Source: Pseudomonadota bacterium (GTDB taxonomy: Bacteria; Pseudomonadota; Gammaproteobacteria; Burkholderiales; Rhodocyclaceae). From it: a DNA stretch of 60,747 bases. The notes under the pieces were generated by a model, which made no database searches, was not told the origin of the DNA, and saw only the letters and a program-made list of their open reading frames with translations. Below, in pieces: positions 52,322-60,747 of this stretch. The DNA lies in the NCBI GenBank assembly GCA_008501585.1, contig QQUN01000044.1, forward strand, positions 1-60,747, read 5' to 3'. The translations under genes were made by a program, and so were the position numbers. The first letter of the stretch is position 1; each line of letters opens with the position of its first letter.

Positions 52322-53143
52322 TCAGTGGCCGGATCCGGTCAGGCCGGCCAGTTCGAGGCGCATCGCGCCCGCGGCCACGCCATCGGCTTCGATGGCGTGG
52401 ATCGCGTGTTGTTCCGCCGCCGGGGCCCGGGCGTCGTCAAAGCGCTCGCGCGGCGGGTTGCCATCGTAGATTTCGTACCGGCGTTGCTGCAGGTAGAAGT
52501 CGCGGATGTAGGCGTATTTGTCGAGGCTGCCCTGCGAGGCCGCCCGGTCGGCGCCCAGCAGGCTCGCCCGGGCATGCACCATTTTCAGGCCGGTGGCCGA
52601 ATTGCGCGCGGCGATGTCGGCCGGCTGCGCCCAGCTGTTGCCGTACAGGTCGGCCGGCAAGGCGGCCGCGTCGCGCAAGGTGCGCGGGCCGAAGAACGGC
52701 ACCACGAAGTACGGCCCGTCGCCAACGCCCCACACTGCCAGCGTCTGGCCCAGATCCTCGTCGTGCTTCTCGATGCCCATCTCGGTGGCGACGTCAAAGA
52801 CCCCGAAAATGCCCAGCGTGGTGTTGATCAGCACACGCCCCAGATCGGAGGCGCCGTCGCCCCCCTTGCCCTGGAGCAGGTTGTTCACACCGGTCCAGAC
52901 ATCCTCGATGTTGCCGAAGAAGTTGCCCACGGTGACCTTCACCGGCAGCGGGGCCACCTCGTCGTAGCCGATCGCCAGCGGCTTGAACACCGCCTTGTCC
53001 ACGCCCTCATTGAAGGAATACATGGCGCGGTTATAGCCTTCCCACGGATCGCGCGGGTCGTTGCTGGTCGTCGCACAGCCGGCCAGCGCCACGGCGGCGA
53101 GCAGCGCCACCAGCGGCTTGAGGAAATTCGTCGTGTCGGTCAT
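52322..53143 (-). CDS. mlaA: MlaA (VacJ), outer-membrane lipoprotein
   Basis: 273 residues from the ATG at 53143 (GGGTGAG just upstream). Lipobox VALAGC, then DPWEGYNRAMYSFNEGVDKAVFKPLA and GPYFVVPFFGPRTLRDA. Removes mislocalised phospholipids from the outer leaflet. Placed between mlaD and mlaC in this operon, as in other betaproteobacteria. The C-terminal ~40 residues are Ala-rich and divergent. Confidence 0.93.
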   Translation of the reverse strand: MTDTTNFLKPLVALLAAVALAGCATTSNDPRDPWEGYNRAMYSFNEGVDKAVFKPLAIGYDEVAPLPVKVTVGNFFGNIEDVWTGVNNLLQGKGGDGASDLGRVLINTTLGIFGVFDVATEMGIEKHDEDLGQTLAVWGVGDGPYFVVPFFGPRTLRDAAALPADLYGNSWAQPADIAARNSATGLKMVHARASLLGADRAASQGSLDKYAYIRDFYLQQRRYEIYDGNPPRERFDDARAPAAEQHAIHAIEADGVAAGAMRLELAGLTGSGH

Positions 53144-53156
53144 ACGCTCACCCATA

Positions 53157-53624
53157 TCACTGCTGCGGCGCCTCGGCCGCCTTGTCGAACAGGAACTGAC
53201 TGATCAGTTTCTCTAGAACGACGGCCGACTGCGTAATCTTGAGGGTATCGCCCGCCTGCAGGTTGCGCTCGTCGCCGCCGGGCTCCAGTCCGATGTATTG
53301 CTCGCCGAGCAGGCCGGAGGTGAGGATGGCGCCGATGGTATCGCGCGGGAAGGCGTAGCCACTCTCCAGCGCCAGGCTCACCACCGCCTCGAAGCGCTCG
53401 TTGTCGTAGCGGATGTCGGACACCCGCCCCACCACCACCCCGGCCACCTTCACCGGCGCGCGCACCTTGAGCCCGCCAATGTTGCTGAAGCGTGCCTCGA
53501 TGGTGTAGTTCTCGGCAAAACTCGAGGCGGACAGATTGCCCACCTTGAGCGCCAGAAACAGCAGGGCAGCACAGCCCATCAGGACGAAAATCCCGACCCA
53601 CAGGTCGATCGTTGAGCGGCTCAT
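53157..53624 (-). CDS. mlaD: MlaD, MCE-domain substrate-binding protein
   Basis: 155 residues. N-terminal anchor ([20 protein letters not shown]), MCE domain with [25 protein letters not shown] and [14 protein letters not shown]. Periplasmic hexameric ring on MlaFEB. ATGA overlap with mlaE. Confidence 0.95.
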   Translation of the reverse strand: MSRSTIDLWVGIFVLMGCAALLFLALKVGNLSASSFAENYTIEARFSNIGGLKVRAPVKVAGVVVGRVSDIRYDNERFEAVVSLALESGYAFPRDTIGAILTSGLLGEQYIGLEPGGDERNLQAGDTLKITQSAVVLEKLISQFLFDKAAEAPQQ

Positions 53625-54397
53625 GACTGGCCCCGGAACATGAAAGATGTCAGCACGAAGTCCAGCGCCAGGATGGCCAGCGCCGAACTCACCACAGTGC
53701 GGGTGATGGCCCGCGAAACCCCTTCGGCCGTGGGCACGCAGTCGTAGCCCTCGAAGACGGCGATCAGGGACACCGCCACACCGAACACGAAACTCTTGAT
53801 GACCCCATTGAGGATGTCATAGCGGATGTCCACCGCGGCCTGCATCTGCGACCAGAACGCGCCGTCGTCAACCCCGATGAAGGCCACCCCGATCAGCCAG
53901 CCACCGAGGATGCCCATCGCCGAGAACAGCGCGGCCAGGATGGGCATGGAAATCACCCCGCCCCAGAAGCGCGGCGCGGCCACGCGGGCGATCGGGTTGA
54001 CCGCCATCATGTCCATCGCCTTGAGCTGCTCGGTGGTCTTCATCAGGCCGATCTCGGCCGTCACCGCCGAACCGGCGCGGCTGGCAAACAGCAGACCGGC
54101 CACCACCGGCCCCAGTTCGCGCGTCAGCGACAAGGCCACCAGCACGCCGAGCGCCTCGCTCGAGCCGTAACGCTGCAAGGTCTCGTAACCCTGCAGGCCG
54201 AGCACCAGGCCAACGAACAGGCCCGACACCAGGATGATCAGCAGCGACAGCACGCCGCTGAAATAGATCTCGCGCAGCGTCAGGTGCAGGCGCCCGAAGG
54301 ACTGCCCCGAGTAGCGTAGCAGCAGCAGCAGGAAACGGGTCGCGAACCCAAGCCGCCAGATGCCGTCGATGAGCATCGCACCAATGCGCCGGATCAT
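53621..54397 (-). CDS. mlaE: MlaE, ABC transporter permease
   Basis: 258 residues, five or six membrane helices; [61 protein letters not shown]. Inner-membrane component of the lipid transporter. ATGA overlap with mlaF. Confidence 0.96.
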   Translation of the reverse strand: MIRRIGAMLIDGIWRLGFATRFLLLLLRYSGQSFGRLHLTLREIYFSGVLSLLIILVSGLFVGLVLGLQGYETLQRYGSSEALGVLVALSLTRELGPVVAGLLFASRAGSAVTAEIGLMKTTEQLKAMDMMAVNPIARVAAPRFWGGVISMPILAALFSAMGILGGWLIGVAFIGVDDGAFWSQMQAAVDIRYDILNGVIKSFVFGVAVSLIAVFEGYDCVPTAEGVSRAITRTVVSSALAILALDFVLTSFMFRGQS

Positions 54398-55212
54398 GAA
54401 GCCACCTTGCCCATCAACACATCCCCAATCGGCTCGGCGGCCATGTGGAACGGCACCGGCCCGTCGGGCTCGGCATGCACGAACTGGTGCACGAAGTCGT
54501 CCTTCGAGGCGCGGATCTCATCCGGCGTGCCCTGCGCCACGATGCGCCCGTTGGACACGAAATACACGTAATCGACGATCGACAGCGATTCCACCACATC
54601 ATGGGTGACCATGATCGAGGCCGCGCCGAGCGCGTCGTTGAGGCGGCGGATCAGCTGCCCGATCACCCCCAGCGAGATCGGATCGAGACCGGCAAACGGC
54701 TCGTCGTACATGATCAGCATCGGGTCCAGCGCGATCGCCCGCGCCAGCGCCACCCGACGCGCCATGCCGCCCGACAGCTCGGACGGCATCAGCGCATGGC
54801 CGCCGCGCAGGCCAACCGCCTGCAGCTTCATCAGCACCAGGTCACGCAACATCGATTCGGACAGGCGAGTGTGCTCACGCAGCGGGAAGGCCACGTTGTC
54901 GAACACCGACATGTCCGTAAACAGGGCGCCAAACTGGAACAGCATGCCCATGCGGCGGCGCAGCGCATACAGCTGCGCCGTGCTCAACGCACCGAGTTCC
55001 TGCCCGTCGACCCGCACCGATCCCGCCGAGGCCTTGAGCTGGCCGCCAATCAGGCGCAGCAGCGTGGTCTTGCCACAGCCGCTGCCCCCCATGATCGCCA
55101 CCAGCTGGCCACGATGGACGGTCAGATCAATGCCCGACAGGATCTCGCGCTCGCCATAGGCGAATCGCACCTGCCGCAGCTCGACCAGCGCCTCTTCCTC
55201 GCGATTTGCCAC
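54394..55212 (-). CDS. mlaF: MlaF, ABC transporter ATP-binding protein
   Basis: 272 residues. Walker [16 protein letters not shown], signature [14 protein letters not shown], Walker [16 protein letters not shown]-loop MVTHDV. First gene of mlaFEDACB. Short leader from the promoter at 55243. Confidence 0.96.
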   Translation of the reverse strand: MANREEEALVELRQVRFAYGEREILSGIDLTVHRGQLVAIMGGSGCGKTTLLRLIGGQLKASAGSVRVDGQELGALSTAQLYALRRRMGMLFQFGALFTDMSVFDNVAFPLREHTRLSESMLRDLVLMKLQAVGLRGGHALMPSELSGGMARRVALARAIALDPMLIMYDEPFAGLDPISLGVIGQLIRRLNDALGAASIMVTHDVVESLSIVDYVYFVSNGRIVAQGTPDEIRASKDDFVHQFVHAEPDGPVPFHMAAEPIGDVLMGKVAS

Positions 55213-55242
55213 GAAACGCTCTGATATCGTTGAAAAAGCGGC

Positions 55243-55251
55243 ATTCTAGCA
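55243..55251 (-). promoter_or_regulatory. Extended -10 promoter of mla operon
   Basis: Minus-strand TGCTAGAAT (TGn plus TAGAAT, 5/6), predicting a start near 55236 and a ~24-nt leader to the mlaF ATG. The nearest -35-like TTGTCG is 20 nt away, too far. Confidence 0.5.
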
Positions 55252-55351
55252 GAGCGTCCCACACATGCCGACAAGATGCGGCAGTGCATCACGACTGCAG
55301 TGTGTCGATTCCGCTACACTGGCTTGTCCGATCACCCTGCCCGACACCCCC

Positions 55352-56794
55352 ATGCCCCAGCGCCCCGCCCTGCTGATTGTCGACGACGACGAGCTGATCG
55401 TCGAAACGCTCGGCGCCTTGCTGGAGGCCGATTTCACCATCCTCTCGGCCCCCACGCGCCGGCAGGCCATCGACCTGGTCCGCACCCTGCCCGCGCCGCC
55501 GCCGCTGGCCCTGGTGGACCTCGGCCTGCCGCCGGTGCCGCATCGTGCCGACGAAGGCTTCGCGCTCATCGGCGACCTGCTCGCGCATGCCCCGCAAATG
55601 CAGATCATCGTCCTCTCCGGCCAGAGTGAAGAAGGCAACGCCCGCCACGCCCGCACGCTCGGCGCGCTCGAATTCGTCGCCAAGCCGGCCGACCCGGCCG
55701 ATCTGCGCAAGATCCTCCACGACGCTCTCGACGCCGGCCGCGCCGGGCCGGGCGCCCGCGCCACCGACGGCGGCCTGATCGGCGTCAGCCCCGCCATGCT
55801 CACCGTGCTCGACCGCATCCAGCAGTTCGCCGACGCCCCTTTCCCGATCCTGATCGAGGGCGAATCCGGCGCCGGCAAGGAGCGCGTCGCCAAGCAACTG
55901 CATGCCGCCAGCGCCCGCGGCGAACGCCCCTTCCTGACGCTCAACTGCGCCGCCATCGCCCCCACGCTGATCGAAGCCGCGCTGTTCGGCCATGCCCGCG
56001 GCGCCTTCACCGGCGCGTCCGGCCAACGTGCCGGCTACTTCGAAGAAGCCGGCGACGGCTGCCTGCTGCTCGACGAAATCGGCGAGCTGCCGCTCGAACT
56101 CCAGCCCAAGCTGCTGCGCGTGCTGGAAAACGGCGAATTCCAGCGGGTCGGCGAAACCCAGACCCGCTTCAGCCGCGCCCGCGTGCTGGCGGCCACCAAC
56201 CGCGACCTGCGCGCCGAAGCCCACGCCGGGCGGTTCCGGGCCGACCTGTACCACCGGCTCAGCGTGTTCACCCTGCGCGTCCCGCCCCTGCGCGAACTCG
56301 GCCACGACCGCCTGCTGCTGCTCGACCACTTCCGCGCCCGCTTCGCCGCACAGACCCGCCAACCCGCCTTCACGCTCGACGAAGCCGCCCGCGACCTGTG
56401 GCTCGACTACGACTTTCCCGGCAACGTCCGCGAGCTGAAAAACATCGTCATCCGGCTGCAGACCAAGCACCCCGGCACCAGCGTCAGCGCCGCCCTGCTG
56501 GCCGGCGAACTCGACCGCGACCACCGCGCCAGCGCACCGCCGCCCCCGTCCGCCCCGCACGACACCTTCGACAGTCTGGTGTCCGACGCCACCGCCGAAC
56601 TACAAACCGCGCCAACCTTCAGCCTCGATGACGCCCTCCGGACCCAGGAGCGCGCCTATGTCGAAGCCGCGCTGCGCCTGGCCGACGGCAATGTCAGCAA
56701 GGCCGCGCGCCTGCTCGGCATCAACCGCACCACCCTGTACAACCGCATGGACACCCTCGGCCTGCCCCGGCCGCAGGGCAGCCCCGTTCAGTAA
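55352..56794 (+). CDS. PrsR-like sigma-54 dependent response regulator
   Basis: 480 residues from the ATG at 55352. The receiver has [10 protein letters not shown] and [18 protein letters not shown], resembling PrsR at the other end of the window. The AAA+ domain has GESGAGKE (Walker A), GAFTGA (sigma-54 contact), [10 protein letters not shown] (Walker B) and [11 protein letters not shown]; the C-terminus is a Fis-type helix ([20 protein letters not shown]). It should activate RpoN promoters. It ends 11 nt before the MshM/ExeA-like gene. No sensor kinase is adjacent. Confidence 0.92.
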   Translation: MPQRPALLIVDDDELIVETLGALLEADFTILSAPTRRQAIDLVRTLPAPPPLALVDLGLPPVPHRADEGFALIGDLLAHAPQMQIIVLSGQSEEGNARHARTLGALEFVAKPADPADLRKILHDALDAGRAGPGARATDGGLIGVSPAMLTVLDRIQQFADAPFPILIEGESGAGKERVAKQLHAASARGERPFLTLNCAAIAPTLIEAALFGHARGAFTGASGQRAGYFEEAGDGCLLLDEIGELPLELQPKLLRVLENGEFQRVGETQTRFSRARVLAATNRDLRAEAHAGRFRADLYHRLSVFTLRVPPLRELGHDRLLLLDHFRARFAAQTRQPAFTLDEAARDLWLDYDFPGNVRELKNIVIRLQTKHPGTSVSAALLAGELDRDHRASAPPPPSAPHDTFDSLVSDATAELQTAPTFSLDDALRTQERAYVEAALRLADGNVSKAARLLGINRTTLYNRMDTLGLPRPQGSPVQ

Positions 56795-56805
56795 GGCCTG
56801 CCGCC

Positions 56806-58419
56806 ATGTACCTCGACCACTACGGCCTGCGCGAAGCCCCCTTCCGCCTCACGCCCCTCACCGATTTCTTCTTCACCGGTGCCCAGCGCGGCGCCACCGT
56901 CGATGCGCTGCTCTATGCCGTGCTGCACGACGAGGGCATCGTCCAGGTCAGCGGCGAAGTGGGCGCCGGCAAGACCATGCTCTGCCGGGTCCTGCTCGAA
57001 CGCCTGCCCGACACGGTCGACACCGTCTACCTGGCCAACCCCAGCCTCGCCCCGGATGACCTGCTGCAGGCCATTGCCACCGAGCTGGGCCTGTCGCTGG
57101 GCAGCGACCGCGCCGGCGCGCTGCTCGGCGCCGTGCAGGACGACCTCGTGCGCCGCCACGGCGATGGTCGCCGGGTCGTCGTCCTCATCGACGAGGCGCA
57201 CGCCATGCCGGCCGCCTCGCTCGAACAGATCCGCCTGCTGTCCAACCTCGAGACAGGACGCCACAAACTGCTGCAACTGGTGTTGTTTGGTCAGCCCGAA
57301 CTGGACGCCCTGCTCGGCGGGCGCGACATGCGCCAGCTCAAGGACCGCATCACCCACCATTTCCGCCTCAGCCCGCTGCCCCCCGACGAAGTCGCCGCCT
57401 ATCTCGACTTCCGCATGCATGCCGCCGGCTACCGCGGCCCCGCGGTGTTCAGCCCCGCCGCCGCGCGCCAGATCGCCCGCATCGCCGAAGGCCTGACCCG
57501 GCGCATCAACGTGCTGGCCGACAAATCCCTGCTCGCGGCCTACAGCCAGAACCGGCATGTGGTTGCCCCCGCCCACGTCACCGCCGCCGCCCACGACGCC
57601 GAGTACATCCCGGCCCGCCCACCACGGCGGGTCTGGCCCCTGGCTGCCGCGGCCCTGGCCGGCGCGATGGCAGCCACCGTCATTCCGCGCTGGTTCACCC
57701 ACGAGGCACCATCGCACCCCGCCGACATGGCGCTGGCCACGCCACCGACCAACACCCCGCCCGCCGACACACCACCGGCGGCCCCGCCGCCCGCCAAGGC
57801 GCCACAACCCGAGGCCGAACGCCCGGCACCGCCTCCGCCAGCCAAAGCCAAGGCACCGCCCGCACCGGCCGCCCCTGCGCCGGCCCCCGCTGCGCCGGCA
57901 CCCGCCACGTCGACACGCCCCGCGCCGCCCGACGCGCCCCCCGCCAAACCGGTCGTCAACCAGGTCACGACCACCCTCGCCGCCGAGGCCGGACCGGCCG
58001 CCGCAACGCTCGCCACCATCGCCGAGCCCCCGGCAACCGTCGCCGCCCGCGCGCCGGTCAACACCGCCCCCGCCACGGACAGCGACACGGACGCCCCCGA
58101 TTTCGGCCCGCTGGCACGCGCCGCCCTCGCCGCACAAACCCAGTGGATGCCCACCGCGCCAGACGCGCACTGGTTCATCCAGCTGCACACCAACACCGAC
58201 CTCGATTACACCTACCTCGAACACCAGCTCGAGGCCGCCCGCAGCGCCCTGCCCGAGGCCGACATCCGCATCTACAGCACCCACCTGGGCGAGCGCCACC
58301 GGGTCGGCGTCATCACCGGCAGCTACGCCACCGAGCAGGACGCCATGGCCGCGCTGCGAGCCCTGCCGGACACCTACCGAAAAGCCGCCTACATCCGCCA
58401 GGTGCGCCGCTTGCGCTGA
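56806..58419 (+). CDS. MshM/ExeA-type AAA ATPase with C-terminal SPOR-like domain
   Basis: 537 residues. YLDHYGLREAPFRLTPLTDFFFTG at the start, Walker A SGEVGAGKTMLCR, Walker B VVVLIDEAHAMP, LLSNLETGRHKLLQLVLFGQPEL, one membrane helix (PLAAAALAGAMAATVI ~275), a long Pro/Ala-rich periplasmic stretch (~300-415) and a C-terminal SPOR-like domain (HWFIQLHT...GVITGSYATEQDAMAAL). Peptidoglycan-linked assembly factor for the secretin encoded next. Confidence 0.88.
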   Translation: MYLDHYGLREAPFRLTPLTDFFFTGAQRGATVDALLYAVLHDEGIVQVSGEVGAGKTMLCRVLLERLPDTVDTVYLANPSLAPDDLLQAIATELGLSLGSDRAGALLGAVQDDLVRRHGDGRRVVVLIDEAHAMPAASLEQIRLLSNLETGRHKLLQLVLFGQPELDALLGGRDMRQLKDRITHHFRLSPLPPDEVAAYLDFRMHAAGYRGPAVFSPAAARQIARIAEGLTRRINVLADKSLLAAYSQNRHVVAPAHVTAAAHDAEYIPARPPRRVWPLAAAALAGAMAATVIPRWFTHEAPSHPADMALATPPTNTPPADTPPAAPPPAKAPQPEAERPAPPPPAKAKAPPAPAAPAPAPAAPAPATSTRPAPPDAPPAKPVVNQVTTTLAAEAGPAAATLATIAEPPATVAARAPVNTAPATDSDTDAPDFGPLARAALAAQTQWMPTAPDAHWFIQLHTNTDLDYTYLEHQLEAARSALPEADIRIYSTHLGERHRVGVITGSYATEQDAMAALRALPDTYRKAAYIRQVRRLR

Positions 58420-58519
58420 CCGGCGCCGCATGCCAAACGATTGTTTCACCGCCTCACGAAAGGATTGAAGTTCAAGCACAAACGTTTAACATGACCGGGC
58501 GACCCTTGACGGCACCTGA

Positions 58520-60265
58520 ATGAACACACGCTTAGCGCTGGCCCTGTTCCTGCCCCTCTTGATCACCGCGTGCGCACAGGCCCCGCGGCCGGCGCCGCCA
58601 CGCGGCCATCTCAAGGCAGACGACGCCAAAGTGGCTGCGGCCCCCATTGCCGCCCCCATCCCCGCCCCCGTCCAGCGCAGCTTCACGCTACCGCCGCCCG
58701 AACCGGCGCCCAAGGCCGACACCTACTCGGTGGTCGTCCGCGACGTCGATGTGCGCGAACTGCTCTTCGCACTGGCCCGCGACGCCAAGCTCAATGTCGA
58801 CGTACACGCCGGCCTCACCGGCCGGGTCACGCTCAACGCCATCAACCAGACCCTGCCGCAGTTGCTCGACCGGATCAGCCACCAGGTCGACATGCGCTAC
58901 GAGCAAAACGGCCCGAACCTGATCGTCATGCCCGACGCGCCTTTCCTGCGCGCCTACAAGATCGACTACGTCAACATCAGCCGGTCCGTCACCGGCACTG
59001 TCGCCACCAACACCCAGATCGCCACCCAGTCAGCGGCGACCACCGGCAGCGGGCAAGGCGCCGGCAACATCTCCAGCATCCGCATCGAAAACGCCTCGCG
59101 CAACGAGTTCTGGGGCTCGATCGAAAAGAACATCAAAGACCTCCTGCGCGAGACCGACAAGGTGTTCCCCGCCGAAGCGGCCGCCGGCAAAGCCACGCCA
59201 CCGGCCGACCGGGGGCTCATCGACACCCTCGGGGCCGCCGCCGGCGCCACGCCGGCCACGGAACAGGGCACCACTGCCGGAGGCTTTCGCGAGGCGGCCT
59301 CGGTCATCATCAACCGCGAAACCGGCGTCATCAATGTCCGCGCCACCGGCCGCCAGCACGCCCGCGTGCGCGACTTCATCGACCGCGTGATCGCCTCGGC
59401 CCGCCGCCAGGTGATGATCGAAGCGACCATCGTCGAAGTCGCCCTCAGCGACGGCTATCAGCAAGGCATCGACTGGTCGCGCATCGGCGGCAAGACCTGG
59501 GGCGTCAGCCGCCCCGGTCTGGGCAGCAATGTGGGCAACTCGCTCACGCCGTTCTCCATCACCTACCTGAGCGGCAACCTCGACATCAACATCGACCTGC
59601 TCGAAGCCTTCGGCACCGTCAAGGTGCTCTCCAGCCCGCGCCTGTCGGTGCTCAACAACCAGACCGCGATGCTCAAGGTGGTCGACGAGTTCGTGTACTT
59701 CAACGTCAAGGCCGAAACCGTCTCCACCGCCAACGTCGACAGCCGTACCACCTTCACCACCACCCCGCAGTCGGTATCGGTCGGCCTGGTCATGTCGATC
59801 ACCCCGCAGGTGGCCGACAGCGGCGAGATCACCCTCAACGTCCGCCCGACCATCTCCAGCATCTCGGACCTCAAGGAAGACCCCAACCCCAACCTCGCCG
59901 CCGCCAACATCAAGAACCTGGTCCCGCAGATCCGCACCCGCGAGATCGAATCCGTCCTGCGCCTGCGCAGCGGCCAGGTGGCGATCCTCGGCGGCCTGAT
60001 GGAAGACCGCATCGACTACACCACCGGGCGCATTCCGCTCGTCGGCGCCGTCCCGGTCCTGGGCGAAGCCTTCACCTCGCGCGACAACGCCATCGAAAAA
60101 ACCGAACTGGTGATCTTCCTGCGCCCGGTCATGATCGGCGACGGCCCGATCCCGACCGACCTGGCCGAGCACCTGCCCGACGCCAGCTTCTTTGCCCGCG
60201 ATCCGGTGCCCGGCACGCGCAACTTCGACAGCGTGCTGCCGGCCACCCAGCCCCTCCGGCCATGA
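58520..60265 (+). CDS. MshL-type pilus/type II secretin
   Basis: 581 residues. Lipobox LLITAC, N-terminal secretin/TonB short domain (VRDVDVRELLFALARDAKLNVDVHAGLTGRVTLN), a Ser/Gly loop, then the secretin core (VMIEATIVEVALSDGYQQGIDWS, VLSSPRLSVLNNQTAMLKVVDE, RSGQVAILGGLMEDR). Outer-membrane channel of an MSHA-like pilus. The 100-nt gap upstream holds a possible TTGAAG-N16-TAACAT promoter. Confidence 0.92.
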   Translation: MNTRLALALFLPLLITACAQAPRPAPPRGHLKADDAKVAAAPIAAPIPAPVQRSFTLPPPEPAPKADTYSVVVRDVDVRELLFALARDAKLNVDVHAGLTGRVTLNAINQTLPQLLDRISHQVDMRYEQNGPNLIVMPDAPFLRAYKIDYVNISRSVTGTVATNTQIATQSAATTGSGQGAGNISSIRIENASRNEFWGSIEKNIKDLLRETDKVFPAEAAAGKATPPADRGLIDTLGAAAGATPATEQGTTAGGFREAASVIINRETGVINVRATGRQHARVRDFIDRVIASARRQVMIEATIVEVALSDGYQQGIDWSRIGGKTWGVSRPGLGSNVGNSLTPFSITYLSGNLDINIDLLEAFGTVKVLSSPRLSVLNNQTAMLKVVDEFVYFNVKAETVSTANVDSRTTFTTTPQSVSVGLVMSITPQVADSGEITLNVRPTISSISDLKEDPNPNLAAANIKNLVPQIRTREIESVLRLRSGQVAILGGLMEDRIDYTTGRIPLVGAVPVLGEAFTSRDNAIEKTELVIFLRPVMIGDGPIPTDLAEHLPDASFFARDPVPGTRNFDSVLPATQPLRP

Positions 60266-60747
60266 GCCTGCTGATCGACGCCCTGCGCAAGGCCGAACAG
60301 GACCGCGCCCAGGCGCAGGACGGCGCCTCGCCACGCATCGACGCGCTGAGCCTCGAGCCCATCGAGCCGGCCATCCGCCCCGACGCCGCCCCCGGTGGCA
60401 CCCGCCCCACCCCGATCGACGCCGATCGCGCCGCGGCCGCCAACCTGTTCGCCGTCAAGCAAACCGCTCACGCCCATACCCGTCTGCGCTGGATCGGGGG
60501 CCTTGGCCTGCTCGCGGCCCTGGGCATCGCCGCCTATGTCTGGTGGCAATGGCCAGCGCCCCGCCCTGCGGCCCCGGCGCCCATCGCCCGCGTACCCGCC
60601 ACGCCGACCCCGACGGCCCCCGCCCCCCAGCCGCCGCCCGCAGAGCTGGTGGCACTCACCCCGCCACCGCCGGCCAGCCCCCCGCCCCGCCCGCCACAAC
60701 GCCAGGCGCAGCGCGGCGCGCTGGGTGAGCCTCCGCCCCCGCCGGCC
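60262..60747 (+). CDS. GspB/MshN-like inner-membrane protein (N-terminal part)
   Basis: 162 codons, open to the right edge. Starts MSLLIDALRKAEQDRAQAQ, a cytoplasmic helix typical of GspB/MshN proteins, then one membrane helix (WIGGLGLLAALGIAAYVWW ~82-100) and a Pro-rich periplasmic linker. The ATG overlaps the secretin stop (ATGA). The part that would decide between GspB and a TPR-bearing MshN is outside the window. Confidence 0.8.
   Translation, partial: MSLLIDALRKAEQDRAQAQDGASPRIDALSLEPIEPAIRPDAAPGGTRPTPIDADRAAAANLFAVKQTAHAHTRLRWIGGLGLLAALGIAAYVWWQWPAPRPAAPAPIARVPATPTPTAPAPQPPPAELVALTPPPPASPPPRPPQRQAQRGALGEPPPPPA

Overview
High-GC chromosomal DNA from a denitrifying betaproteobacterium, probably of the Rhodocyclales (Thauera/Azoarcus/Denitromonas type). 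This placement is inferred from a cd1-type nitrite reductase cluster with a fused nirDL gene, an exosortase-A type exopolysaccharide locus, MSHA-like and type IV pilus genes, and the betaproteobacterial gene order mla-murA-his-tat. No transposase, integrase, CRISPR array or rRNA was seen; there is one tRNA.

Layout. 1-3768: end of an XrtA/PEP-CTERM exopolysaccharide locus (partial response regulator prsR, kinase prsK, sugar transferase), all on the minus strand. 3970-16197: the nitrite reductase (nir) region. nirS-nirT-nirB, nirC-F-DL-G-H and nirJ-nirN are three minus-strand units and nirE is divergent on the plus strand. Three near-perfect FNR-type (Anr/Dnr) boxes sit in front of nirS/nirE, nirC and nirJ. 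The nirJ box also faces a plus-strand HD-GYP (cyclic-di-GMP phosphodiesterase) gene embedded in the cluster. 16247-23276: an esterase, tRNA-Leu(CAA), then queA-tgt-yajC-secD-secF. 23343-31541 (minus strand): a DUF2322 protein, purB, two tandem type IV pilins behind a sigma-54 promoter, a GAF-GspE/PilB ATPase, a cyclic nucleotide phosphodiesterase, a double-FHA protein and a PP2C phosphatase. 31805-39223: sucCD, a DUF2889 protein, a FimV-like hub protein, a Nif3-like protein and a membrane-anchored HtrA protease. 39402-55212: tatABC, hinT, the histidine genes, murA, bolA, an ABC-2 exporter and the Mla lipid transport operon. All of these are minus-strand except hisC, which is flipped. 55352-60747: a PrsR-like sigma-54 activator and an MSHA-type secretion cluster (ATPase, secretin, start of a GspB/MshN-like protein) that runs off the window.

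How the parts work together. NirS reduces nitrite to NO. NirT, NirB and NirC are candidate electron carriers. NirE, NirDL, NirG, NirH, NirJ, NirF and NirN build heme d1 from uroporphyrinogen III by way of siroheme. SecDF/YajC, Tat and Mla form the export and envelope backbone. The two ends of the window each carry a sigma-54 response regulator of the same subfamily.

Most unusual points: (i) the HD-GYP gene sharing an oxygen/NO-type operator with nirJN; (ii) two copies of a 169-bp imperfect inverted-repeat element, each supplying the stop codon of the neighbouring minus-strand gene; (iii) hisC inverted in place inside the his operon; (iv) terminator-like hairpins inside operons (tatA/tatB, pilin/pilin) that could set protein ratios. 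All positions and identities were read by hand; no database search was possible.
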